Below, piece after piece: positions 9,606 through 18,618 of a stretch of DNA of 64,000 bases. This DNA comes from JACCWP01 sp963801045. GTDB taxonomy: Bacteria > Actinomycetota > Actinomycetes > Propionibacteriales > Nocardioidaceae. The notes beneath the pieces are model-generated. The model was not told the DNA's origin. It saw only the letters and a program-made list of their open reading frames with translations, and did no database searches. Every line of letters starts with the position of its first letter. Position 1 is the first letter of the stretch. The DNA lies in the NCBI GenBank assembly GCA_963801045.1, contig CAWDDC010000003.1, forward strand, positions 868,001-932,000, written 5' to 3'. The translations under genes were made by a program, and so were the position numbers.

Positions 9606-11018
9606 TCAGCCCTCCCCCAGCGACCAGCGGGTGCCGGACGGGGTGTCCTCGATCTCGATCCCGGCGGCCTTGAGCCGGTCGCGCACGGCGTCGGCGGCGG
9701 CCCAGTCCTTGCGGGCACGCGCCTGCTGGCGCTGCTCGAGCAGGGCCTCGACCAGCGCACCGACGGTGTCGCGGGCGGCGCCGCCTCGGCTGTCGGCCCA
9801 GGTGGCGTGCAGCGGGTCGAGCCCGAGCACGTCGAGCATCCGGCGTACGGAGGCGAGGTTGCCGCGCAGGGCGGGCGAGTCGCCGTCGGCCAGCAGCTTG
9901 TTGCCCTCGCGTACGACGTCGTGCACAGCGGCGAGCGCGGCCGGGGTGGACAGGTCGTCGTCCATCGCCGCGACGAAGTCGGCGCACGGCATGCCGTCGG
10001 CCGGGTCGACACCGCCGGTGACCTCGGTGGCGCGGGTGACGTACCCCTCGAGCCGGCGGAAGCCGGCCGCGGCCTCGGCGAGCGCCTCGTCGGAGAACTC
10101 CACGACCGAGCGGTAGTGCGGGGCGACCAGGTAGTAGCGCAGCTCGACCGGCCGGAACCGCTTGACCACCTCGTGCACCAGCGCGGAGTTGCCGAGCGAC
10201 TTGCTCATCTTCTCGCCGGCGGTGGTGACCAGCGCCGTTGTGCATCCAGATCCGGGCGAACTGCTGGCCGGCGGCGCGCGACTGGGCGAGCTCGTTCTCG
10301 TGGTGCGGGAAGCGCAGGTCGAGCCCGCCGCCGTGGATGTCGAACTCGTGGCCGAGGTACTTCGCCGCCATCGCCGAGCACTCGAGGTGCCAGCCCGGAC
10401 GGCCGCGTCCCCACGGCGAGGGCCAGGACGCGGTGTCCGGCTCCTGCGGCTTGTGGCCCTTCCACAGCGCGAAGTCGCGTGGGTCGCGCTTGCCGCGCGG
10501 GTCGGCGTCCTCGGCGGCCTCCATGTCGTCGATGCGCTGCCGGGACAGCTCGCCGTAGGCCGGCCAGGACCGGACGTCGAAGTAGACGTCGCCGGAGCCG
10601 TCGGCCGCGGCGTACGCATGGCCGCGCTCGAGGAGGATCTCGATCAGCTCGTGCATCTCGGTGATGTGGCCGGTGGCGCGCGGCTCGTAGGCGGGCGGCA
10701 GGCAGCCGAGCACGGCGTAGGCGTCGTGCAGGCGGCGTTCGTTGGCGTACGCGAGCGCCCACCACTCGACGCCCAGCTCGGCCGACTTGATCAGCACCTT
10801 GTCGTCGATGTCGGTGACGTTGGCGACCAGCGTGACGCGAGACCGGAGTGCTCGAGCCACCGCCGCAGCACGTCGAAGGCGACCTCCTTGCGGATGTGGC
10901 CGACGTGCGGGGCCGCCTGCACGGTGAGCCCGCAGTGGTAGATGCCCACGTGTCCGGGGTGGACAGGCGTCAGCTCGCGCACCTCGCGGCTCGCGGTGTC
11001 GTACAGGCGGATGCTCAC
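9606..11018 (-). CDS. cysS: Cysteinyl-tRNA synthetase
   Basis: Class I aminoacyl-tRNA synthetase charging tRNA-Cys. Zinc-site Cys in GIYHCGLTVQ, the HIGH box as HVGHIRKEVAFDVLRRW, then LVANVTDIDDKVL, WHLECSAMAAKYLGHEFDIHGGG (zinc/substrate site) and GEKMSKSLGN (KMSKS). Full length about 470 residues. Frame breaks near 10237 and 10840; because this enzyme is essential, these are strong evidence that the breaks are sequence errors. GTG start at 11018 (VSIRLYDTASREV). cysS next to rlmB and near ispDF/carD matches the conserved actinobacterial block (Rv3579c-Rv3584 in M. tuberculosis). Confidence 0.9.
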
Positions 11019-11099
11019 CGGCCCAGGGTATCGGCGCCCCTGCGGCGGCGCCTGACGGCCGGCGCCGGCGGCCGGCCTGGCAGGGCGGGCGGGGCGGGG

Positions 11100-11157
11100 G
11101 GACGGATCTCGAGACATCGTGGTCGCCCTGGCAGCCGGAATGTCTCGACATCGGTGT
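11100..11157 (+). repeat. Palindromic element copy E2a
   Basis: First of two tandem ~57-bp copies in the gap 11019-11344 between cysS and the next gene. Arms GGACGGATCTCGAGACAT and AATGTCTCGACATCGG are inverted repeats; the centre (CGTGGTCGCCCTGGCAGCCGG) is not symmetric and gives the element an orientation. The rest of this 326-base gap is GC-rich with no further gene-like feature. Confidence 0.7.
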
Positions 11158-11173
11158 CGGCGGCTGGGGCGGG

Positions 11174-11230
11174 GGACGGATCTCGAGACATCGTGGTCGC
11201 CCTGGCAGCCGCAATGTCTCGAGATCGGTC
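11174..11230 (+). repeat. Palindromic element copy E2b
   Basis: Second tandem copy, 74 bases downstream of E2a in the same orientation and almost identical to it (the closing arm is the better match, AATGTCTCGAGATCGGTC). The left arm GATCTCGAGACAT and right arm ATGTCTCGAGATC are perfect complements over 13 bases. Confidence 0.7.
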
Positions 11231-11344
11231 GGCTCCGGGCCCGCTGCCGCGATGTCATCCACAGTGGGCTCGCTCCTCCGGCCCATCCACAGCCGAATCG
11301 AGGCGCCCCGCCACCGCCGCCTCGGACTGCGCAGTCTCTCGGCC

Positions 11345-12261
11345 ATGACCGCGTCGGCAGACACCGACCTCGCCCTCCCCGAGCAGTGTGAGGTGCTGAC
11401 GTCGGCACAGGCGTTCGACGCGTTCAGCCGTTCCTTCGTACGCGTGCAGCTGACAGGGCGTCGCTGGCAGTCGCCCTGTCGCGGCGTCGTGGTGCTGCAC
11501 AACGGGCCACTCACCGACGCGCAGCGCGAGTGGGTGGCAGTGCTCGGACACGCGCCCGGGTCAGTCCTGGGCGGACTGACGGCCCTCAAACAGGATGGCA
11601 TGGAGGGGTTCGACGAGCCCGACACGCACGTCGTCGTGCCGGAGGGCAGCCGTCGCCTGACACTGGACGGCGTGCGGCAGCACTGGTCGCGCGAGCTCAC
11701 CTCGGCCGACGTCCATCCACTGCGCACGCCGCCACGTACCCGTCCACAGCGCAGCCTTGTCGATGCCGCCAGCTGGTGCCCGTGGGGACAGGAACGACGC
11801 GCCCGCGCGATCGTGGTCGCCGGCGTGCAGCAGAGATTGGCGCGGACCCGCGACCTGCGCGACGCCCTCCGGCGTCGCGGACCCTGCCGTCACCGGGCCC
11901 TCATCGTCGAGTCGATCCTGGATGCGCACGGAGGGATCCAGTCTCTGCCCGAGCGCGACTTCGACCTGGTCCGACAGGCGCGGCGCCTGCCCGTGCCCAG
12001 CCGGCAGTCACCCCGGCGGCGGGCCGACGGTCGGTACTACCTCGACGTCGAGTGGCGGGGACTTCGAGGCCGCGCTGCGAGATCCACGGCATCCCGCACC
12101 TGGCGGTCCTCCAGTGGGAGTCCGACCTCGAGCGCGCGAACGAGATCACGATCTCGGGGCCGCGGTTGTTGGTCTTCAGCTCGTACGCCGTCCGGCGGCA
12201 GCAGGTCCGGGTGGGCGACCAGATCGCTCGCATGCTGCGCCGTGGCGGCTGGCGCGGCTGA
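11345..12261 (+). CDS. Unrecognised actinobacterial protein, possible DUF559-like C-terminus
   Basis: About 305 residues, not recognised with confidence. The N-terminal half (LALPEQCEVLTSAQAFDAF… GVVVLHNGPLTDAQREW) looks like the winged-helix AbiEi-like region found in many repeated actinobacterial hypotheticals. The C-terminal half (YYLDVEW, FEARCEIHGIPHLAVLQWES, ANEITISGPRLLVFSSYAVR) resembles the Vsr-like DUF559 fold in which an acidic strand precedes a His and W-E-D segment. One frame break near 12058. ATG at 11345 chosen because it opens the conserved part. It is flanked on both sides by tandem palindromic elements. A nuclease or antitoxin role would be speculation. Confidence 0.55.
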
Positions 12262-12296
12262 GCCGCCGGGCGGACGCGGGGTAGCTCGGCGCCGCC

Positions 12297-12353
12297 GGAC
12301 GGATCTCGAGACATTCCGGCTGCTCCGGCGACCACGATGTCTCGAGATCGGTC
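12297..12353 (-). repeat. Palindromic element copy E3a
   Basis: Copy in the 12262-12478 gap, inverted relative to E2a/E2b: its reverse complement reads CATCGTGGTCGCCGGAGCAG through the centre. Arms GATCTCGAGACAT / ATGTCTCGAGATC are perfect complements. Confidence 0.7.
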
Positions 12354-12369
12354 GGCCGCATCGCCCCGC

Positions 12370-12427
12370 GGACCAATGTCGAGACATTCGCGGCTGCTCC
12401 GGCGACCACGATGTCTCGAGATCGGTC
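12370..12427 (-). repeat. Palindromic element copy E3b
   Basis: Tandem partner of E3a, 73 bases away and in the same orientation. The outer left arm has drifted (GGACCAATGTCGAGACATT) while the right arm is intact. Paired copies thus flank the unknown gene at 11345-12261 on both sides and in opposite orientation. Confidence 0.7.
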
Positions 12428-12478
12428 GGCCGCGGCGGCACGGCGAGCCGGCGCCGAGAGCCGGGCGGCGGGGAGGCG

Positions 12479-13225
12479 TCAGGCGCCGCCACCGATGTCG
12501 AGCGTGGAGGCGGTGACGTAGGAGGCGGCGTCGGAGGCGAGCCAGGCGATGGCGGCGGCGACCTCGTCGACCGTGCCGGGTCGGCCCATCGGCAGCCGCG
12601 CCGTCACCCGCTCGAGCCGGCCGGGCGCGTGGATGTCGGTGTCGGTCGGGCCGGGTCGCACGCCGACCACCCGGATGCCCTCGGTGACCACCTCCCGCCC
12701 GAGCCCGGTCGTCACCGCGTCGAGAGCCGCCTTGCTCGCCGCGTAGTCGACGTACTCCCCCGCCGCACCCAGCTTCGCCGCCATCGACGACACGTTGACG
12801 ATCACCCCGCCGCTGCCGCCGTGCGCCGTCGACATCCGGCGCACCGCCTCACCGCACGCCAGCAGCACCTGGGTCACGTTGGCCTCGAGCACCCAGCGCA
12901 GCCGATCGGCGTACATCTCGTCGAGCCGGGCGAGCGGCGGCACGATGCCCGCGTTGTTCACCAGCACCGCCACCGTCCCGAGCCCGGCGTCGACGGCCTC
13001 GAACAGCGCGCGTACGCCCCCCGGCTCGGTCAGGTCGGCACGCACCGGCAGCGCGCGTACCCCGTGCTCGCCGCACGCAGCCGCCACCTGCTCGGCCGCG
13101 TCGGCCCGCTCGCGGTAGCCGATCGCGACGTCGTGACCCGACGCGGCCAGCGCCCGGGCGGTCGCGGCCCCGATCCCGCGGCCGCCGCCGGTCACCAGCG
13201 CGATCCGGCGCCTCGTCGTGTCCAC
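12479..13225 (-). CDS. SDR family NAD(P)-dependent oxidoreductase
   Basis: Intact 248-residue classical short-chain dehydrogenase. Cofactor loop VTGGGRGIGAATA near the N-terminus, NNAG in VAVLVNNAGIVPP, catalytic Ser in VIVNVSSMAAKLGA, and the Y-x3-K pair in YVDYAASKAALDAVT. An Arg-x-Glu-Arg (GYRERADAA) after strand 2 suggests NADP preference. The C-terminus (ASYVTASTLDIGGGA) is the usual FabG-like end. GTG start at 13225. Substrate unknown; no operon partner. Confidence 0.85.
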   Translation of the reverse strand: MDTTRRRIALVTGGGRGIGAATARALAASGHDVAIGYRERADAAEQVAAACGEHGVRALPVRADLTEPGGVRALFEAVDAGLGTVAVLVNNAGIVPPLARLDEMYADRLRWVLEANVTQVLLACGEAVRRMSTAHGGSGGVIVNVSSMAAKLGAAGEYVDYAASKAALDAVTTGLGREVVTEGIRVVGVRPGPTDTDIHAPGRLERVTARLPMGRPGTVDEVAAAIAWLASDAASYVTASTLDIGGGA

Positions 13226-13326
13226 GCCCCGCAGGATGCCAGGGCAGGAATCGCTGACAGCCGGCGCCGCCGACGGGCATGATGCGGGCCACGCCGTGGA
13301 GCCCCCGGCGATGAGGAGGGAGCCTC

Positions 13327-13801
13327 GTGTCGGAGCAGAAGATGGTCGAGTCGGTCCAGGGTGCGCTGGGCCAGCTCCAGGTGGACGAGAAGGTGCTCGC
13401 AGTCGGTCAGTTCCAGCCGCGCGGACACACCGGCAGCATGTTCGCGGGCGGTCTGATCGGGAGCAGCGTGGGAGGGAGCGGGCTGGCCGACAGCATCGCC
13501 ACCGTCGGCGGATCGATCGCCGGCTACAAGCTGCACGACGCCGCGTCCGGCCTGCCCGGGCTCGATGCTCGTCGGCGTGACGGACACCAGCGTGTACGGC
13601 TTCGCCGCCGCCCACCGGAACAGTGAGCCCGAAGCCCTGGTGTTCGCGGTACGCCGCGACGCGATCACGGTGAAGGTGCACCAGCGGGTCAACGTGCGCG
13701 TGCTCGAGCTGATCGACGCGTCCACCGGGGCGCAGATCGAGCTGGAGGGCAACCGGCTGCCGCTGACCCACACCAAGGACGTCATCGAGCTGCTCGGCTG
13801 A
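13327..13801 (+). CDS. Hypothetical protein, about 158 residues
   Basis: Unrecognised. Begins VSEQKMVESVQGALGQLQVDEKVLAVGQF, has a Gly/Ser-rich hydrophobic middle (SMFAGGLIGSSVGGSGLADS) and a beta-rich C-terminal half (VGVTDTSVYGFAA… VRRDAITVKVHQRVNVRVL) reminiscent of a PH-like/YokE-type domain. One frame break near 13562. GTG at 13327 is preceded by a GAGGAGGGAG Shine-Dalgarno. Stands alone between a minus-strand SDR and the C39 peptidase operon. Confidence 0.6.
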
Positions 13802-13868
13802 CGACACGCGCGGGAGCGGCCGCGCGAGACGCTGCCGATGACCGTCCGTGCCCGTATCGTGACTCCGC

Positions 13869-15163
13869 GTGACTGCCGTACGGACAATCGTCGTTGCTTC
13901 GCTCGCCGTCGTCCTCGCCGGGACGGCCGCGCCGTTCGCACCGGCTCGCGGCCCAGCCGGACGACCGCCGGTCCGCGGACCACAGCGTCTCGACCGCCCG
14001 GGCACACCCGCACACCGCGCTGACCCGCTGGTCCAGCCACAAGCGGTGGCGGGCGGGCGAGCGCAACGGGGTCGTCGTCCGCGGCGGGAGCATCCGGATC
14101 GGGCACCCGGTCGGCGTCCGGAGGTTCAACGACCCGCACGCGGGAGGTGGCGCGAAGCGCTACGCCTACGGCCGGTGGCGGTCGCCGTGGGCCAAGACCG
14201 GGTTCGCGTTCCAGCAGCTGGTGCCGTCCTGGTCGGCCCGTACTCCCAAGGGCACCTGGCTGCAGGTCGAGGCCCGGGTGCGTACCAAGGGCGGGCACAA
14301 GGGCGGCTGGGACTTCCTGGGCCACTGGAGCGGCCAGCTCCGCGGCCTGCGCGACGCCTCGCAGGGCACGCAGCCCGACGACGTCGCGAGCGTCGCGGTC
14401 GACACCGTCAAGATGCACAAGGCCGCCCGGGCCTGGCAGCTGCGGGTCACGCTGTACCGCAAGAAGGGCAGCGGCCGCTCACCGCTGGTCGCCTCGGTCA
14501 CGCGGGGCTGCGTCGACCTCCCCGCCGTCGTCGATCTCCACCAGCAGGCCGGGACCGGCACGCGGCAAGGTGATCAAGGTCCCGCGCTACTCGCAGATGA
14601 TCCACAAGGGCCACTACCCGCAGTGGGGTGGCGGCGGCGAGGCCTGGTGCTCACCGACGTCGATGGCGATGGTGCTCGGGGCATGGAAGCGCGGCCCGCG
14701 GCCCAAGGAGTACGCCTGGGTCAAGGACTCCTACAAGAACCCGTGGGTCGAGCACGCCGCGCGGATGGTCTACGACCACGAGTACGACGGCACCGGCAAC
14801 TGGCCGTTCACGGCGGCGTACGCAGGCACCCGGCGGCTGGACGCGTTCGTCACCCGGCTGCCGTCGCTGCGTGCGGCCGAGCGCTACATCGCCCGCGGGA
14901 TCCCGCTGGTGCTGTCGATCGCGTTCGGACCGGGCCAGCTCGACGGCGCGCCGATCAGCTCCAGCAACGGCCACCTGCTGGTGCTGCGCGGCTTCACCAC
15001 GTCCGGCAAGCCGATCGTCAACGACCCGGCCGCGGCAGCACGAAACAGCGGCGTGCGCCGGGTCTACGCCCGCGGTCAGCTGGAGCGGGCATGGATCACC
15101 AACACGGCCGGCACCGCGTACGTCGCCAGGCCCGGGCGGGTGCGGCTGCCGCGCAACCCGTGA
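13869..15163 (+). CDS. Secreted C39-like cysteine peptidase family protein
   Basis: About 430 residues with an N-terminal signal sequence (TAVRTIVVASLAVVLAGTAAP), a beta-rich middle (AFQQLVPSWSARTPKGTWLQV) and a C-terminal C39-like-2 papain-fold domain. Candidate catalytic residues are Cys in GGEAWCSPTSMAMVLG, His in SSNGHLLVLRGF and the following Asn-Asp-Pro (IVNDPAA). Frame breaks near 13945 and 14565. The stop overlaps the GTG of the second C39 gene. Probably exported to hydrolyse peptides or cell-wall cross-links; no direct evidence of substrate. Confidence 0.72.
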
Positions 15164-16174
15164 GCCACCACGTCGCGTACGCGGACTGGGACGGGCCGCC
15201 GGCCGACGAGCCGCTGCCGTGGGTGCGCCCCGGCTTCGGCTGGACCGAGCTGGTCGCGTCCTGGGAGGCGGAGACGCCGCCGGGCAGCTGGATCGAGGTG
15301 GCGGCCCGCGCCGAGGCCGCCGACGGCAGCCGCAGCGAGCTGGCAGCAGCTCGGCCGGTGGACCAGCGACCCGGACGCCCCGGACCGACGCAGCTCGGTG
15401 CCGGGGCAGCGTGACCGGTTGGTCACGGTCGATGTCGACGTCGTGCGCTCCACCGGCGAGCGGCCGCTGGTCGGCTGGCAGCTGCGGGTCAGTCGGCACG
15501 CCGTCGACGGCGCTCCCGAACCGGTGGTGCACCGGGCCGGGGCGGTGGCCTCGACGGATGTCGAGACCTTGCGGTCGCCGGAGCAGCCCGGATGTCTCGA
15601 GATCCGTCCCGGCGCAGCCCGGGGCACCACGTTGGAGCTGCCCGCGTACGCCCAGCACCGCTATCCCGGCGGCGAGGGCTGGTGCTCGCCGACGTCGGTG
15701 GCGATGGTCGTCGACCACTGGGGACACGGCGGACGTCCGGTGGCCGAGGTGGCGGCGGCGGTCTTCGACCAGGCCTACGACGGCGCCGGCAACTGGTCGT
15801 TCAACACGGCGTATGCCGCGAGCACGGGGCTGCGGGCCTTCGTCACCCGGTTGCGCTCCCTGGACGAGGCCGAGCAGTTCATCGCGGCGGGCATCCCGCT
15901 GGTCGCCTCGGTGTCCTTCCGGCGCGACCAGCTGACCGGTGCCGGCTACGACACCGCGGGGCACCTGCTGGTGCTCGTCGGGTTCACCGCCGCCGGCGAC
16001 GTGGTGTGCCACGACCCCGCCGCGCACGGGCAGCCGGACGAGGCCCAGGTGCGCGTGACGTACGACCGGGCGGAGCTGGAAGCCTGCTGGCTGACCGCCT
16101 CGGGAGGCATGGTGTACGTGATCCACCCGGCGGCCGTGCCGCTGCCGCCCGCACCCGAGGAGGCGAACTGGTGA
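15160..16174 (+). CDS. C39-like cysteine peptidase paralogue without signal peptide
   Basis: Tandem paralogue of the preceding gene, about 338 residues: GFGWTELVASWEAETPPGSW mirrors FAFQQLVPSWSARTPKGTW, and the peptidase core GGEGWCSPTSVAMVVDHWG, TAGHLLVLVGFTAAG, VCHDPAA retains Cys, His and Asp. No signal sequence is visible, so this copy is cytosolic or its start is misplaced. One frame break near 15345. Residues around 130-150 are encoded by a palindromic element (15553-15608) lying between the two domains. Both ends overlap neighbours by 4 bases, and the stop is fused to the ispF GTG. Confidence 0.7.
15553..15608 (+). repeat. Palindromic element copy E4, inside a peptidase coding sequence
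   Basis: Full-length copy with arms GACGGATGTCGAGAC and GATGTCTCGAGATCCGTC, oriented like E2a/E2b (GCGGTCGCCGGAGCAGCC in the centre). It is translated in frame as STDVETLRSPEQPGCLEIRP between the beta domain and the C39 domain of the peptidase at 15160-16174. Confidence 0.7.
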
Positions 16175-16656
16175 CCGCACCCGGTCTCCGCGTCGGCGTG
16201 GGCGTGGACGTGCACCGGCTGGTGGTCGGACGTCCGATGTGGCTGGCCGGGCTGTCCTGGCCGGACGAGCCGCTCGGCCTCGACGGCCACTCCGACGCCG
16301 ACGTGGCCGCGCACGCGGGCTGCGACGCGATCCTTTCGGCGGCCGGGATCGGTGACCTCGGCAGCCAGTTCGGCACCGCCGACCCGGAGTGGGCCGAGGC
16401 ATCGGGTGCCGCGCTGCTCGCCGAGACCGTGCGGCGGGTGGGCGCGGCGGGCTGGTCGGTCGGCAACGTGGCGATCCAGGTGATCGGGAGCCGTCCCCGG
16501 GTCGGGCCCCGCCGGGCGGAGGCCGAGCAGGCGCTGTCCGACGCGGTCGGCGCACCGGTGTCGGTGTCGGCCACGACGACGGACGGACTCGGTCTCACCG
16601 GCCGCGGCGAAGGGGTCGCCGCCATCGCGACCGCCCTGCTGCTGCGCGAGGGCTGA
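16171..16656 (+). CDS. ispF: 2-C-methyl-D-erythritol 2,4-cyclodiphosphate synthase
   Basis: Intact 161-residue IspF, the fifth step of the MEP isoprenoid pathway. Metal-binding residues are Asp and His in VGVDVHRLV and His in GLDGHSDADVAAHA; the conserved tail SVSATTTDGLGLTGRGEGVAAIA follows. GTG start overlaps the peptidase stop. It lies on the opposite strand from and convergent with ispD, whereas many actinobacteria carry ispDF in one direction. Confidence 0.92.
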   Translation: MTAPGLRVGVGVDVHRLVVGRPMWLAGLSWPDEPLGLDGHSDADVAAHAGCDAILSAAGIGDLGSQFGTADPEWAEASGAALLAETVRRVGAAGWSVGNVAIQVIGSRPRVGPRRAEAEQALSDAVGAPVSVSATTTDGLGLTGRGEGVAAIATALLLREG

Positions 16657-16660
16657 GCCT

Positions 16661-16683
16661 TCCCGCAGCCCGGGTCAGCGGGA
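16661..16683. terminator. Short hairpin between convergent ispF and ispD
   Basis: TCCCGC (16661-16666) and GCGGGA (16678-16683) can pair around an 11-base loop in the 18-base gap between the stops, running into the ispD end. Placement suggests a bidirectional terminator; the stem is short. Confidence 0.3.
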
Positions 16684-17350
16684 GCGCAGCACGGCCTCGG
16701 CCAGGACCAGGTCGAGCGGGCCGGTGACCTTGAACGCCTCGGGGTGACCGGCCACGACACGTACGGTCGCCCCTGCCCGCTCGGCGAGCCCCGCGTCGTC
16801 GGTCGCGACCTCGCCGGAGTGCGCGTAGGCCCGTTCCAGCACGTCCCGGCGGAAGCCCTGCGGGGTCTGCACCGCGCGCAGCCGGCTGCGGTCGACGGTG
16901 GCGACGACCAGGTCGCCGTCGACCTGCTTGACGGTGTCGGAGACCGGCACCACCGGGACCACGGCCTCGGCACCGGCGCGTACGGCGTCGACCACCCGCT
17001 GCACCACCTCGACCGGGACCAGGCAGCGGGCGGCGTCGTGCACCAGCACGACGTCGTCGGAGGTGTCCAGCGCGGCCAGCGCGGCCGCGACGGAGCGCTG
17101 CCGGTGGTCGGCGCCCGCCACCACGGACCAGCCGGGCCGGAGCCCCGCAGCCGCCAGCACCGACTCCATCTCGGAGCGGGCGTCCGGGGGTGCGGCGACC
17201 ACGACGTGGCCCACGTCGGGACAGGACTGGAGGGCGCGCAGCGCGTGCACGACCACCGGCTCGCCGCCGAGCAGCTGGAACGCTTTCGGGCCCGGCCCCG
17301 CCGAGTCGCTCTCCCCGGCCGGCGGCCGGCACGAGGACGGCGACGCTCAC
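16675..17350 (-). CDS. ispD: 2-C-methyl-D-erythritol 4-phosphate cytidylyltransferase
   Basis: IspD, third step of the MEP pathway, about 225 residues. The nucleotide-binding start SVAVLVPAAGRGERLG is followed, after one frame break near 17290, by GGEPVVVHALRAL, then LVHDAARCLV, VSDTVKQVDG and AVQTPQGFRRDVLERAY, all standard. The last residues (VTGPLDLVLAEAVL) are the family end. GTG start at 17350 is one base from the carD stop, so it is co-transcribed with carD. Confidence 0.9.
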
Positions 17351-17351
17351 C

Positions 17352-17837
17352 TCAGGAGGCGAGGACCTCGTCGAGCAGCGTCTCGGCCTTGTCCTCGTTG
17401 GTGTGCTCGGCGAGCGCGAGCTCGGACACCAGGATCTGCCGGGCCTTGGCGAGCATGCGCTTCTCGCCGGCCGACAGGCCACGGTCCTTGTCGCGGCGCC
17501 AGAGGTCGCGGACGACCTCAGCCACCTTCATGACATCGCCGGAGTGGAGCTTCTCGAGGTTCGCCTTGTAGCGGCGCGACCAGTTCGTCGGCTCCTCGGT
17601 GAACGGTGCGCGTAGGACGTCGAAGACGCGCTCGAGGCCCGCCTTGTCGACCACGTCCCGGACACCGACGAGATCAAGGTTGCAGGCGGGCACCCGGACC
17701 ACGAGGTCGGTCTGCGCCACGATGCGGAGCACGAGGTAGGTCTTGTCCTCGCCCTTGATCTGCCGGGTCTCGATGTCCTCGATGACGGCCGCGCCATGAT
17801 TCGGGTAGACGACCGTTTCGCCGACAGTGAAAGCCAT
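17352..17837 (-). CDS. carD: CarD-family RNA polymerase-binding regulator
   Basis: Intact 161-residue CarD, the essential actinobacterial factor that binds the RNA polymerase beta subunit and stabilises the open complex, notably at rRNA promoters. N-terminal Tudor-like domain FTVGETVVYPNHGAAVIEDIE; C-terminal helical DNA-binding part NWSRRYKANLEKLHSGDVMKV … DLWRRDKDRGLSAGEKRML including the promoter-wedging Trp. The minus-strand leader has AGGAAAGGGAC as ribosome site and TAGACT as a plausible -10. Confidence 0.95.
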   Translation of the reverse strand: MAFTVGETVVYPNHGAAVIEDIETRQIKGEDKTYLVLRIVAQTDLVVRVPACNLDLVGVRDVVDKAGLERVFDVLRAPFTEEPTNWSRRYKANLEKLHSGDVMKVAEVVRDLWRRDKDRGLSAGEKRMLAKARQILVSELALAEHTNEDKAETLLDEVLAS

Positions 17838-17872
17838 GTGTCAAAGTCCCTTTCCTCACGGCAAGTCTAACA

Positions 17873-17886
17873 CGCGCCCGGGCGCG
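17873..17886. promoter_or_regulatory. 14-bp perfect palindrome upstream of carD
   Basis: CGCGCCCGGGCGCG lies just upstream of the candidate carD -10 (TAGACT, minus strand, about 17870-17865), in the 197-base divergent gap to lpqE. It could be an operator or simply a GC-rich palindrome. Confidence 0.25.
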
Positions 17887-18034
17887 TCACTTCGACGTTT
17901 GCGCAGGTCAGACGGCAAATCAGGGCTTGACAAGGGATACATTCCGTGCGTGTCACCGGTCGTCTGCTGATCGTCTGCTGATCGTCTCGCACCCGACCGG
18001 CGCGCACCCCGCCAGTCCTCGATAGGCTCGCCCG

Positions 18035-18604
18035 GTGCCGTCGCCCACATCCCGGAACCAGCCGGCGCGAGCGGCCCTCGCCGCCCTCGCACTGGCCGCC
18101 ACCTGCGCACTCTCTGCGTGTGGCGTCGGCTTCGACGCCCAGACCACCAAGATCTACACCGCGCCCGAGGGCACCGACGTACGCGACGGCGACGTCAAAG
18201 GGCTGAACCTGCTCCTCGTCGACAACGGCGACGGCAGCGGCACCCTGGTCGCCGCGCTGGTCAACCAGGCCGACGAGGTCGACAGCCTGCAGACGATCGT
18301 CGCGACCGACACCGACGCCGACGGGGCGGACGAGGCTGTCGACCTCGAGGTCTCCGGCTTCGACGAGCCGGTCGAGCTGCCCGCCGGCAAGCTCGTCCAG
18401 CTCGCCGACGGTGACCCGGTGATCGCACTCACCGGCGACACGATCGCCGCCGGCGGGTTCGTCCAGGTCACGATGACCTTCACCCGCGCCGGCTCCATCA
18501 CCGCCGACATCCCGGTGGTCGAGCGCGCGGAGCCGTACGCGGACGTGCCCGTCCCGGAGCCGGAGCCCGCGCCGGAGCCGGAGCCGACCACCCCGGAGGG
18601 CTAG
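18035..18604 (+). CDS. lpqE: LpqE-like lipoprotein
   Basis: 189-residue exported lipoprotein: basic N-terminus, hydrophobic stretch ALAALALAATCA and lipobox LSAC, giving Cys about 28 as the acylated residue. The mature part is a beta-rich domain (VKGLNLLLVDNGDGSGTLVAAL … VQVTMTFTRAG), ending in a Pro-Glu repeat tail (PEPEPAPEPEPTTPEG). Divergent from carD as lpqE is in Mycobacterium; that position is the main reason for the name. Proposed to sit on the outer membrane face; function unproven. Confidence 0.7.
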   Translation: MPSPTSRNQPARAALAALALAATCALSACGVGFDAQTTKIYTAPEGTDVRDGDVKGLNLLLVDNGDGSGTLVAALVNQADEVDSLQTIVATDTDADGADEAVDLEVSGFDEPVELPAGKLVQLADGDPVIALTGDTIAAGGFVQVTMTFTRAGSITADIPVVERAEPYADVPVPEPEPAPEPEPTTPEG

Positions 18605-18618
18605 CCGGCCGAGGCCGG
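18605..18618. terminator. Inverted repeat between convergent lpqE and regX3
   Basis: CCGGCC and GGCCGG with two bases between occupy the whole 14-base gap between the convergent stops and can extend into both gene ends. A weak bidirectional terminator is plausible. Confidence 0.25.

Noticed and set aside
9606..11018. cysS and other broken genes as pseudogenes
   Set aside because: Essential genes, intact motifs on both sides of each break and indel-like changes in G/C runs point to sequence errors.
12479..14005. Longer minus-strand frame extending the SDR upstream to 14005
   Set aside because: The extra part is Arg/Pro/Gly-rich shadow of genes on the other strand; the SDR fold begins at the GTG at 13225.
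17927..17932. TTGACA upstream of lpqE as a promoter
   Set aside because: No acceptable -10 is found 16-18 bases downstream.
17961..17982. 11-bp direct repeat CGTCTGCTGAT twice upstream of lpqE
   Set aside because: Only two short copies; could be chance or slippage, with no link to a known site.
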